In this document: piece by piece, positions 26,842 through 38,912 of the stretch
Numbering within the stretch: position 1 is the stretch's first letter
Layout of the letters: each line of letters begins with the position of its first letter
Origin: Methylococcaceae bacterium
GTDB lineage: Bacteria; Pseudomonadota; Gammaproteobacteria; Methylococcales; Methylomonadaceae
Length of the DNA stretch: 64,000 nt
Assembly (NCBI GenBank): GCA_030626845.1
Contig: DAOUTG010000002.1
Span: forward strand, 1 to 64,000
Direction: 5' to 3'
The notes under the pieces: model-generated
The model's database searches: none
The model's input: the letters and a program-made list of their open reading frames with translations, nothing else
Told to the model about the DNA's origin: nothing
Made by a program: the position numbers and the translations under genes

Positions 26842-29649
26842 ATGGAAAAAACATACGCCCCACACTCAATTGAGCAACGTTGGTATAACATTTGGGAAGA
26901 AAAAGGTTATTTTACTGCTAAAGAAGAGGGTGAATCTTATTGTATTATGATTCCACCGCCTAATGTGACAGGGAGTCTACATATGGGACATGCGTTTCAA
27001 GATATGATTATGGATGCTTTGAGCCGCTATCATCGTATGCAAGGGCGTAGCACTTTATGGCAAGTAGGGACAGACCATGCGGGGATTGCAACACAAATGG
27101 TGGTTGAGCGAACTCTCAATAGTAAAGGGGTGACTCGCCATGATTTAGGGCGTGAAAAATTTATTGAAAAAGTTTGGGAATGGAAAGAGCATTCAGGCGG
27201 CACAATTACCAAACAATTACGCAGAATGGGGTCATCTTTAGATTGGTCTCGTGAGCGTTTTACGATGGATGAGGGGATGTCTGATGCGGTTCAAGATGTA
27301 TTTATTCGTTTACATGAAGAGGGTTTAATTTATCGAGGTAAACGCTTAGTAAACTGGGATTGTGCATTACATACCGCTGTGTCTGATTTGGAAGTTTTAT
27401 CAACAGAAGAACAAGGCTCAATGTGGCATATGCGTTATCCGTTATCAAATGGTAAGGGGCATTTGATTGTTGCGACGACTCGTCCTGAAACTATGTTAGG
27501 GGATGCCGCTGTTGCCATTCATCCGAGTGATGAGCGTTATCAGCATTTAGTCGGTGAATTTGTTGAAATTCCCATTGCAGGTCGCCGTATTCCCATTATT
27601 GCGGATGAATATGTTGACCCTGAATTTGGAACAGGGTGTGTAAAAATCACCCCAGCCCATGATTTTAATGATTATGAAGTTTGGCAACGTCATCGGGATA
27701 CCAAGGCTATTTCTGAGTTGCCTCATGGGGGATTGATTAATATATTTACCGCTGATGCAACCCTCCGTAATAATGAAAAAGATGAGCATGATTTAATTCC
27801 TTTACTTTATCATGATATGGATCGTTTTGAGGCGCGTAAACAAATTGTTGGCGACTTGCAAGCCTTGAATTTATTAGAAAGAATTGATGACCATAAATTA
27901 ATGGTTCCACGAGGGGATCGCTCAGGGACTATTATTGAACCTTTCTTAACCGACCAGTGGTACGTTAGAGTTGAACCTTTGGCTAAACCTGCTATCAAAG
28001 CGGTTGAAAATGGAGATATTAAGTTTGTTCCTGATAACTGGAAGAATACTTATTTTGAATGGATGCGTAATATTCAAGATTGGTGTATTTCACGGCAAAT
28101 TTGGTGGGGACATCAAATTCCTGCTTGGTATGATGAGAATGGAAGTATTTATGTGGGTAAATCTGAGGCAGAGATTCGTAAAAAACATGGACTATCAGCA
28201 GATTATCCCCTTAGACAAGATGAAGATGTGCTTGATACTTGGTTTTCATCTGCCCTTTGGCCTTTTTCAACCTTGGGTTGGCCAGAAGAAACCCCAGAAT
28301 TAGCCAAACATTATCCAACCAGCGTTTTAGTGACAGGGTTTGATATTATATTCTTCTGGGTCGCACGAATGATTATGATGGGCTTAAAATTTCAAGGTGA
28401 TGTGCCTTTTAAAGAGGTTTATATACACGGGCTGGTACGTGATGCTGAAGGACAAAAAATGTCCAAAAGTAAAGGTAATGTATTAGACCCTTTAGATTTA
28501 ATTGAAGGTATTGAATTAGAAGCGTTAATTAAAAAACGTATTTCAGGCATGATGCAACCGCATTTAGCTAAAAAGATTGAAGAATCTACCCGCAAACACT
28601 TTCCTGAGGGTATCCCCGCCTTTGGAACAGATGCACTGCGTTTTACGTTTGCTTCAATGGCCTCGACAGGACGAGATATACGCTTTGATTTAGCGCGTAC
28701 CGAAGGTTATCGTAATTTTTGCAATAAATTATGGAATGCGGCACGTTATGTGTTAATGAATACTGAAGGTCATGATGATGGTTTGTCAGGTATTTGTCAG
28801 TATACGCATATTGATGACTGGATTGTCTCACGCTTAAATGAAGTGACTGCGACAACTTCTAAAGCAATAGAAAGCTATCGTTTTGATTTAGCCGCACAAA
28901 CACTTTATGATTTTATTTGGAATGAATATTGTGACTGGTATTTAGAACTCAGTAAAATAGCCTTACAAATGGATAACCCAGAGATACAACGAGGAACCCG
29001 TAAAACTTTATTAACGGTTTTGGAAAGTATTTTATGTCTGGCTCACCCATTGATCCCTTTTATTACCGAAGAAATTTGGCAACGTATCGCGCCCTTATTA
29101 GGTATCAAAGCTGAAACGATTATGTTGCAACCTTATCCTAAGGTAAATGAAGCCAAAATTAACCAACAGGCTATTACAGAAATTAATTGGGTTATGGAAT
29201 TTATTTTAGGCGTGCGTAGGATTCGTGGCGAAATGAATATTGCCCCAGGAAAGCCTTTACCTGTTTTAATAGATAATGCGTCAACGACAGATCAAACCTA
29301 TTTAACGCATAATCATGCTTATTTGCAAAAATTAGGGCGTTTAGAATCTATTACTTGGTTAAATCCTGAGGAAGTGCAACCAGAATCAGCTATTATACTG
29401 GTTGGGGAAATGAAAGTTTTAATTCCGCTTGCAGGCTTAATTGACAAAGAAGCAGAATTAACGCGTTTAAATAAAGAAATACAAAAAATTCACAAAGATC
29501 TTCCTAGAATTTTAGGAAAACTTAAAAATCCTAAATTTCTTGATAAAGCCCCTGCTAATGTGATTGAAAAAGAAAAGAAAAAATTACTTAATTTGGAAAA
29601 TTTATTAAAAAATCTTGAACAACAGCTTAAAAAAATAGAAGGGCTTTGA
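26842..29649 (+). CDS. valS: Valine--tRNA ligase
   Basis: Class Ia synthetase charging tRNA-Val. It has the HIGH-type motif GSLHMGHAF, the editing-domain stretch [17 protein letters not shown], the KMSKS loop, and a C-terminal coiled-coil arm (about residues 865-935: [17 protein letters not shown]). Length (935) is slightly below the E. coli enzyme. An insertion around residues 550-575 (after the KMSKS loop) is seen in other ValS as well. Confidence 0.97.
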   Translation: MEKTYAPHSIEQRWYNIWEEKGYFTAKEEGESYCIMIPPPNVTGSLHMGHAFQDMIMDALSRYHRMQGRSTLWQVGTDHAGIATQMVVERTLNSKGVTRHDLGREKFIEKVWEWKEHSGGTITKQLRRMGSSLDWSRERFTMDEGMSDAVQDVFIRLHEEGLIYRGKRLVNWDCALHTAVSDLEVLSTEEQGSMWHMRYPLSNGKGHLIVATTRPETMLGDAAVAIHPSDERYQHLVGEFVEIPIAGRRIPIIADEYVDPEFGTGCVKITPAHDFNDYEVWQRHRDTKAISELPHGGLINIFTADATLRNNEKDEHDLIPLLYHDMDRFEARKQIVGDLQALNLLERIDDHKLMVPRGDRSGTIIEPFLTDQWYVRVEPLAKPAIKAVENGDIKFVPDNWKNTYFEWMRNIQDWCISRQIWWGHQIPAWYDENGSIYVGKSEAEIRKKHGLSADYPLRQDEDVLDTWFSSALWPFSTLGWPEETPELAKHYPTSVLVTGFDIIFFWVARMIMMGLKFQGDVPFKEVYIHGLVRDAEGQKMSKSKGNVLDPLDLIEGIELEALIKKRISGMMQPHLAKKIEESTRKHFPEGIPAFGTDALRFTFASMASTGRDIRFDLARTEGYRNFCNKLWNAARYVLMNTEGHDDGLSGICQYTHIDDWIVSRLNEVTATTSKAIESYRFDLAAQTLYDFIWNEYCDWYLELSKIALQMDNPEIQRGTRKTLLTVLESILCLAHPLIPFITEEIWQRIAPLLGIKAETIMLQPYPKVNEAKINQQAITEINWVMEFILGVRRIRGEMNIAPGKPLPVLIDNASTTDQTYLTHNHAYLQKLGRLESITWLNPEEVQPESAIILVGEMKVLIPLAGLIDKEAELTRLNKEIQKIHKDLPRILGKLKNPKFLDKAPANVIEKEKKKLLNLENLLKNLEQQLKKIEGL

Positions 29650-29729
29650 AATACAATAACCTCTAAAACTTAAAATAAAAAGATTAGAAAATAATTTATT
29701 TACAATAATCAATTAGTTTTCAAAAAAAT

Positions 29730-31433
29730 ATGGCAACTGCAAAAAATAAACTCCCTCTACTTGGATTGGCAAAATGTCTCGTTAATAATGAGCTTTTGAG
29801 TGATGCTGATATGCGAAAGGCTATCGAAGATTCGCATAGAGAACATATCCCTTTGCTTTCCTATTTAGTTCAGAAGAAATTGGTTGATCCACAAGCGGTT
29901 GCTTTGATCTCATCACTTGAGTTTAATATTCCTTTTTTAGATTTAGATGCTATAGATTTAACGGATATTCCCCTTGATTTAGTGGGGCAAAAACTGATTG
30001 AGCAGCATCATGTTTTACCGCTTTTTAAACGGGGAAATAAAGTTTTTATTGCCACTTCTGATCCTGCTAATCCAACAGCTTTAGGGGAAATAAAGTTTAA
30101 TAGTCGTCTTAATACTGAGGCCATTATAGTCGAAGAAAATAAATTAACAAAGGCAATTGAGAATGTATTAGAAGCGTCTGATACCTCAATGGATGACTTA
30201 GATGATGATTTAGGGAATCTTGAATTTACAGATCCAGAAGCAGAAGATGATGTTGTTACCTCAGGTTCAGATGATGCGCCGATTGTTAAATTTGTTAATA
30301 AAGTGTTATTAGATGGGATTAAAAGAGGGGTTTCTGATTTACATTTTGAGGCTTATGAAAAATATTTTAGAATCCGCTTTAGAGGGGATGGTATTCTTTA
30401 TGAATATGCAAGACCCCCCGCTAGTATATCAACTAGATTAGTATCACGAATCAAAGTCATGTCTAAAATGGATATTGCCGAACGCCGTGTCCCTCAAGAT
30501 GGACGGATTAAATTAAAATTATCAAAAACTAAATCCATTGATTTTCGTGTCAATACCTGCCCAACTTTATTTGGTGAAAAAGTGGTTATGCGGATTTTGG
30601 ATTCAAGTAATGCTGAAATGGGTATTGAAAAACTAGGCTTTGAACCTGATCAACAAAAAATATTCACCCATGCAATTAATCGGCCTTATGGGATGGTTTT
30701 AGTCACAGGACCTACAGGAAGTGGTAAAACCGTTTCTCTTTACACAGGTTTGAATATGATTAACCGCGTAGGGACAAATATATCCACCGCCGAAGATCCT
30801 GTTGAAATCACGGTCGATGGCATTAACCAAGTCAATGTAAATCCTAAGGCAGGACTAACATTCGCCTCCGCCCTGAAAGCATTTTTACGCCAAGACCCAG
30901 ACATTATCATGGTGGGGGAGATTCGTGATTTAGAAACAGCGAGTATTGCAGTAAAAGCGGCACAAACAGGTCACTTAGTCTTATCAACCTTACATACGAA
31001 TGATGCACCACAAACGATTAACCGTTTAATGCAAATGGGGATTGAACCGTTCAACATCGTTTCTGCGGTAAACTTAGTAATGGCACAGCGATTAGCGCGG
31101 CGATTATGTCAACATTGTAAAGCACCAGGTGATTATCCTAGGGAATTATTAATAAAATATGGCTTTGCCGAAGAAGAAATAGATGATATAACCATTTATA
31201 AAGCTGTAGGATGTGATCTATGCAATAATGGTTATAAAGGTCGAGTCGGAATGTATCAGGTTATGCCTATTACAACGAAGCTTAAAACATTGATTCTTGC
31301 AGGGGGTAATGCGATGGAACTTGCTGAACTTGCTAAAAAAGAAGGGGTTAATGATCTAAGAATGTCAGGTTTATTAAAAGTTAAACAAGGTATTACCACG
31401 ATAGAAGAAGTTGACCGAGTGACTGAGGAATAA
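29730..31433 (+). CDS. pilB: Type IV pilus assembly ATPase PilB
   Basis: Hexameric ATPase that drives pilus extension. It has an N-terminal MshEN-type domain (residues ~1-160), Walker A GPTGSGKT, the Asp box EDPVE, Walker B IIMVGEIRDLETA, the His box TGHLVLSTLHTNDAP, and a tetracysteine zinc site (CQHCKAP and CDLCNNGYKG). Length (567) is normal. First gene of pilB-pilC-pilD-coaE-zapD. Confidence 0.96.
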   Translation: MATAKNKLPLLGLAKCLVNNELLSDADMRKAIEDSHREHIPLLSYLVQKKLVDPQAVALISSLEFNIPFLDLDAIDLTDIPLDLVGQKLIEQHHVLPLFKRGNKVFIATSDPANPTALGEIKFNSRLNTEAIIVEENKLTKAIENVLEASDTSMDDLDDDLGNLEFTDPEAEDDVVTSGSDDAPIVKFVNKVLLDGIKRGVSDLHFEAYEKYFRIRFRGDGILYEYARPPASISTRLVSRIKVMSKMDIAERRVPQDGRIKLKLSKTKSIDFRVNTCPTLFGEKVVMRILDSSNAEMGIEKLGFEPDQQKIFTHAINRPYGMVLVTGPTGSGKTVSLYTGLNMINRVGTNISTAEDPVEITVDGINQVNVNPKAGLTFASALKAFLRQDPDIIMVGEIRDLETASIAVKAAQTGHLVLSTLHTNDAPQTINRLMQMGIEPFNIVSAVNLVMAQRLARRLCQHCKAPGDYPRELLIKYGFAEEEIDDITIYKAVGCDLCNNGYKGRVGMYQVMPITTKLKTLILAGGNAMELAELAKKEGVNDLRMSGLLKVKQGITTIEEVDRVTEE

Positions 31434-31437
31434 AATT

Positions 31438-32655
31438 ATGGCAAATACAAAAGAGCTAATTGACTTTGTTTATAAAGGTAAAGATAAGAAAGGTACGGCA
31501 AGTAAAGGTGAAATTAATGCGTTGAGTGAAGCGGCGGCACGGATGGCTTTACGAAAAATGGAGATACGGGTCTTAAGCATTAAGAAAAAGCCTAAAGATT
31601 TATTTCCAGCCAAAAAACAGCCTATCACGACTACCGACGTTTGTTTTTTTGCTCGTCAAATGTCAACCATGCTTAATGCAGGCGTTCCCTTAGTTCAATC
31701 CTTTGATATTATTGGAAAAGGGCATGAAAATCCCAGTATGGCAGCACTTATCTTAGGAATAAAAGATAATGTTGAGGCGGGAGATACGTTTGGCGAAGCT
31801 TTAAAAAAAGAACCGCTTTATTTTGATGATTTATTTTGTAATTTAGTTGAAGCAGGTGAACAAGCAGGCGTACTAGAATCTTTACTTGATAAAATTGCAA
31901 CTTATAAAGAAAAATCAGAATCTATGCGTTCAAAGGTGAAAAAAGCATTAACCTATCCTATTGCCGTTTTAGTCGTATGTTTTATTGTTTCGGCTATTTT
32001 ATTAATTTTTGTAGTCCCTGTTTTTGATGAAGTATTCCAAAGTTTTGGTTCAGAATTACCCGCATTCACACAAATGGTTGTCCGAATGTCAGAATGGATG
32101 CAAATTCATTGGTGGAAAGTCATAGCCGGGGTTTATGGGACTTTAAAAACTTACGGGTTCTTCTTTAAACGCTCAGAAGAATTTCGTCACTTTGTTGATA
32201 GAACCATGTTAAAAATGCCGATTATTGGGATTATTATTGAGAAATCAGCCATTGCCCGTTTTGCGAGAACCTTAGCGACTATGTCGGCTGCAGGTGTCCC
32301 TTTAATTGAAGCCCTTAATAATGTCGCAGGGGCGTGTGGGAATATTGTCTATTACGATGCGGTTAAAGAGATGCAAGCGGCTGTTTCAGAAGGACAATCT
32401 TTACAATTTTCAATGGTTCAAGCTGGTGTATTTCCTCATATGGCAATCCAAATGGTTGCTATTGGTGAAGAGTCAGGCGCAATTGATCTTATGCTAGATA
32501 AAGTTGCTGATTACTTTGAAGAACTAGTGGATAATTTAGTGGATAATTTAAGTGCATTAATGGAACCCTTTATCATGGTTATTTTAGGAACGTTAGTCGG
32601 CGGATTAATTGTTGCTATGTATCTACCTATATTTGCTATGGGTGCTGCAGTTTAA
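31438..32655 (+). CDS. pilC: Type IV pilus inner-membrane platform protein PilC
   Basis: Member of the T2SF family (GspF). It carries the duplicated cytoplasmic domain (FFARQMSTMLNAGVPLVQSF and FARTLATMSAAGVPLIEAL) and three membrane helices near 175-205, 225 and 375-400. It anchors PilB and the pilus base. It starts 4 bases after pilB. Length (405) is normal. Confidence 0.96.
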   Translation: MANTKELIDFVYKGKDKKGTASKGEINALSEAAARMALRKMEIRVLSIKKKPKDLFPAKKQPITTTDVCFFARQMSTMLNAGVPLVQSFDIIGKGHENPSMAALILGIKDNVEAGDTFGEALKKEPLYFDDLFCNLVEAGEQAGVLESLLDKIATYKEKSESMRSKVKKALTYPIAVLVVCFIVSAILLIFVVPVFDEVFQSFGSELPAFTQMVVRMSEWMQIHWWKVIAGVYGTLKTYGFFFKRSEEFRHFVDRTMLKMPIIGIIIEKSAIARFARTLATMSAAGVPLIEALNNVAGACGNIVYYDAVKEMQAAVSEGQSLQFSMVQAGVFPHMAIQMVAIGEESGAIDLMLDKVADYFEELVDNLVDNLSALMEPFIMVILGTLVGGLIVAMYLPIFAMGAAV

Positions 32656-32703
32656 TTATTTTTATAAAAATTCATTTAATAACGATTAAACCAAAATAAA
32701 ATT

Positions 32704-33582
32704 ATGCAATTTTCAGCTATTTTTTTAGAATTTCCCCTCGTTTTTATTTTTATTATTACGCTCTTAGGGTTATTAGTTGGCAGTTTTCTTAATGTCGTTA
32801 TTTATAGACTCCCTCTTATCATGGCACGTGAGTGGCGGCAAGAGTGTAAAGAATATTTAGAGCTTGAATATGATGAAGGGGGGGATGATGAAACATTTAA
32901 TTTAGTTTTTCCTTTGTCCCATTGTCCTCATTGTAAAGCGGCTGTAAAACCTTACCAGAACATTCCTGTTGTTAGCTATATTTTATTAAAAGGCCGATGC
33001 GCTCAATGTGACACGCCTATTTCTTTACGTTATCCCTTGATAGAAGCCTTAACAGGTATTTGTTCTGCCATTGTTGCTTTTCATTTTGGTTATGGACTTG
33101 AGTTAGTTTTTGCGCTATTACTTACTTGGAGTTTAATAGCCCTAAGCTTTATTGATATAGACACCCAATTATTACCTGACTCTATTACCTTACCTATGTT
33201 ATGGTTAGGATTACTTTTAAATACTTTTTCCCTTTATATCGATACTGAAGCCAGTGTTATTGGGGCAATTGCTGGTTATTTAAGCCTTTGGAGTATTTAT
33301 CAATTATTCAAATTGGTTACAGGTAAGGAGGGGATGGGGTATGGTGATTTTAAATTGCTTGGTTTATTTGGCGCGTGGTTAGGTTGGCAATATTTACCTA
33401 TTATCGTCTTATTATCATCATTAGTAGGCGCAATTTCAGGTCTTATTATGGTTATCTTTATACGGCATAACCATAATAGCCCAATTCCTTTTGGCCCTTA
33501 TTTGGCCGCAGCAGGTTGGCTTGCACTCATTTGGGGTGAGGACATTAATAAAATATACTTAACAGCGGTAGGTTTACAGTAA
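32704..33582 (+). CDS. pilD: Prepilin peptidase PilD
   Basis: Polytopic aspartic protease that cleaves prepilin leaders and N-methylates the new terminus. The methylase-domain cysteines are present as HCPHCKAAV and CAQCDTPIS, and both catalytic aspartates are seen: FIDIDTQLLPD and GMGYGDFKLLG. Length (292) matches the two-function form. One base separates it from coaE. Confidence 0.95.
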   Translation: MQFSAIFLEFPLVFIFIITLLGLLVGSFLNVVIYRLPLIMAREWRQECKEYLELEYDEGGDDETFNLVFPLSHCPHCKAAVKPYQNIPVVSYILLKGRCAQCDTPISLRYPLIEALTGICSAIVAFHFGYGLELVFALLLTWSLIALSFIDIDTQLLPDSITLPMLWLGLLLNTFSLYIDTEASVIGAIAGYLSLWSIYQLFKLVTGKEGMGYGDFKLLGLFGAWLGWQYLPIIVLLSSLVGAISGLIMVIFIRHNHNSPIPFGPYLAAAGWLALIWGEDINKIYLTAVGLQ

Positions 33583-33583
33583 A

Positions 33584-34179
33584 ATGTTAAAAGTTGGACT
33601 TACAGGGGGGATCGGTTGTGGTAAATCAACAGTTAGCGCTTTATTTGAACGCTTTAATATTCCTGTGATTGATGCTGATATTATTGCTCGAGAACTTGTT
33701 GCTGTAGGACAACCTGCTTTAAAAATTTTAACGCAAACCTTTGGCTTAGAAATCATTCATCATGACAGATCCCTAAATAGAGCAGTACTTAGACAAACTA
33801 TTTTTTCAGATCCTCAAAAAAAAAACAATTAGAGGCTATTTTGCATCCTTTGGTTTATTCACAAATAGAAAAACAACGACAGCAACTTAAAAGCCCTTAT
33901 TGTATTATTAGCATCCCTTTATTAATAGAAACTGCTAAAGTTACTTTGGTTGATAGAGTATTAGTGATTGATTGCTCAGAAAAAATACAAATAGCCCGCG
34001 TAAAACAACGTGATAAATTAGATGATAAACAAATTCACGCAATGATAGCAAGCCAAGTATCAAGAGCTAAAAGACAGGCATTGGCCGATGATATAATCGA
34101 AAATTCAAAAACAACGTTACAACTTGAAGCTCAAGTTGAAAAATTACACTATTTATACCTTTTATTAAGTAAAACTTAG
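33584..34179 (+). CDS. coaE: Dephospho-CoA kinase CoaE, frameshifted at an A10 tract
   Basis: Final step of coenzyme A synthesis. The first frame (33584-33832) has the P-loop LTGGIGCGKST and DADIIARE, and stops after FSDPQKKNN. The rest of the enzyme (ILHPLVYSQIEKQR, IPLLIE, DRVLVIDCSE, RVKQRD) continues in another frame to 34179. Ten A residues at 33816-33825 mark the switch. One more A would restore QKKKQLEAILHPLV, which is what the family has there. The enzyme is essential, so a sequencing error or slippage is more likely than gene loss. Confidence 0.85.
33816..33825 (+). other. A10 homopolymer at the coaE frameshift
   Basis: Ten consecutive A bases follow a C within coaE. Eleven (or eight) would keep one open frame from 33584 to 34179. 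Such tracts are prone both to sequencing indels and to RNA polymerase slippage. Confidence 0.9.
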
Positions 34180-34192
34180 GACAGAACACGCT

Positions 34193-34966
34193 GTGGATAC
34201 TCAAACTAGCTACGAATTCCCGCTTAATGAGCGGATTCGTGTTTTTATGCGCTTAGAACAACTTTTCATCGAACTCAAACACTTTTTAACAGGCACAACC
34301 ATTTTGGATAAACGTGCAGTGATGGGAACTTTGCTTAATATTTCAATGATATTTAGTCGTAATAATATTAAATCAGAATTACTTAAAGAAAGTGAACGTC
34401 TGTCAAATATTTTGAATAAAACGATAAATAACGCAGATGTTAATGACAGTGAACTAAGTGATATGTTGGCTGAATTAGCTAAATCGAAAACAATGCTTCA
34501 TGCTTATAATGAAAAAATAGGAGCATCTTTGGCGAAAAATTACTTATTTCAGAGTTTTTCCCAACGCAGTACTATTCCAGGCGGGACTTGCTCATTTGAT
34601 TTACCCGCCTATCATTATTGGCTGGCACAAACAGAAGAAAAACAAACGCAAGAATTAAAAGAATGGACCAAGCCTTTTCTTGATATGTATTATGCCATTG
34701 AGTTAATACTTGATTTAATTAGAAAGAATGGTGTTTCTGAACAGAAAGTTGCCGCTAAGGGTTTTTTTCAGTTGACCTTAAATAGCAACGAAATTTGTCA
34801 ATTATTACAAGTACAGATTCCACAAAACAGTCGTTGCTTTGCAGAAGTTAGTGGCGGTCGTCATCGTTTCACGGTTCGATTTATGCGTTTTTCATCAGAA
34901 GATGGTGAACGACCTACACAATACTCAACTGACATGCCTTTTTCGTTAAGCTGTTGTTATTTATAA
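34193..34966 (+). CDS. zapD: Cell division protein ZapD
   Basis: Former DUF1342/YacF family protein that bundles FtsZ filaments at the division ring. Start YEFPLNERIRVFMRLEQLF and end FSLSCCYL are family hallmarks. Length (257) is normal. The start is a GTG with AGGA 11 bases upstream. It follows coaE as in E. coli, but the usual third gene yacG is not seen after it. Confidence 0.94.
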   Translation: MDTQTSYEFPLNERIRVFMRLEQLFIELKHFLTGTTILDKRAVMGTLLNISMIFSRNNIKSELLKESERLSNILNKTINNADVNDSELSDMLAELAKSKTMLHAYNEKIGASLAKNYLFQSFSQRSTIPGGTCSFDLPAYHYWLAQTEEKQTQELKEWTKPFLDMYYAIELILDLIRKNGVSEQKVAAKGFFQLTLNSNEICQLLQVQIPQNSRCFAEVSGGRHRFTVRFMRFSSEDGERPTQYSTDMPFSLSCCYL

Positions 34967-35048
34967 GATACGAATTTTGATTATTTTTCTTTAATTTAAG
35001 GAATATGCACAAAATAACTTAGACAAGATTTCATGCACGTTTGTATGA

Positions 35049-35074
35049 TTAACCCACACGCTTAAGTCGTGAGG
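35049..35074. repeat. Hairpin behind zapD and nadE, resembling an IS200/IS605 end
   Basis: AACCCACACG and CGTGAGGTT pair imperfectly around CTTAAGT, between the convergent ends of zapD and nadE. The form (CACGACTTAAGCGTG with flanking CCTC) recalls hairpins at IS200/IS605 ends, and a TnpB relic lies 3.5 kb away. It could equally be an ordinary 3' end structure. Confidence 0.3.
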
Positions 35075-35075
35075 T

Positions 35076-38623
<3,548 letters not shown>

Positions 38624-38625
38624 AG

Positions 38626-38745
38626 ATAGATCGTGATTTTAATGCGGCTATCAATTTAAATCAATACGGTGGTGTGGACACGCTAAAGCCCACCGAAAAA
38701 CGCATACAAGAGTTTAGTAAGTCCGTGACTTCGGTAACGGCTTAA
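38626..38745 (+). pseudogene. TnpB (IS200/IS605 OrfB) C-terminal relic
   Basis: Immediately after guaB, another frame reads IDRDFNAAINLNQYGG and continues to a stop at 38745. The DRDxNAAxN motif is the RuvC III signature of TnpB proteins, and the stop ~30 residues later matches their usual end. No start, no upstream domains and no TnpA are present; the 5' part appears deleted up to the guaB stop. Confidence 0.75.
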
Positions 38746-38774
38746 ATGTTGACAGTGTAAATAGATTTATATAA

Positions 38775-38891
38775 ATCTTTATAGATTATATTAAGTTTTT
38801 ATTAGCGGTAGAAAGTACCCTATTACTAAAGGAAATTAGAATTTTAACCAATCTTCCAAGCGAAAAAGATGACGTGTTAAAAATTGTGTAA
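38775..38891 (+). pseudogene. Short unrecognised coding relic before tamB
   Basis: An open stretch of 38 codons without a start (…ILTNLPSEKDDVLKIV) ends in TAA, and past that stop the same frame reads IYEKIEELKSF straight into tamB. The composition is protein-like, so it may be a decayed C-terminal fragment. I do not recognise the family, and it could be chance. Confidence 0.25.
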
Positions 38892-38912
38892 ATCTATGAA
38901 AAAATTGAGGAA

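Noticed and set aside
33841-34179. Second half of coaE as a separate gene
   Set aside because: It lacks the P-loop, has no ribosome site, and aligns as the direct continuation of the first half.
38624-38745. guaB read-through into the TnpB relic as a fusion protein
   Set aside because: The relic is in a different frame from guaB, and guaB has a normal C-terminus.
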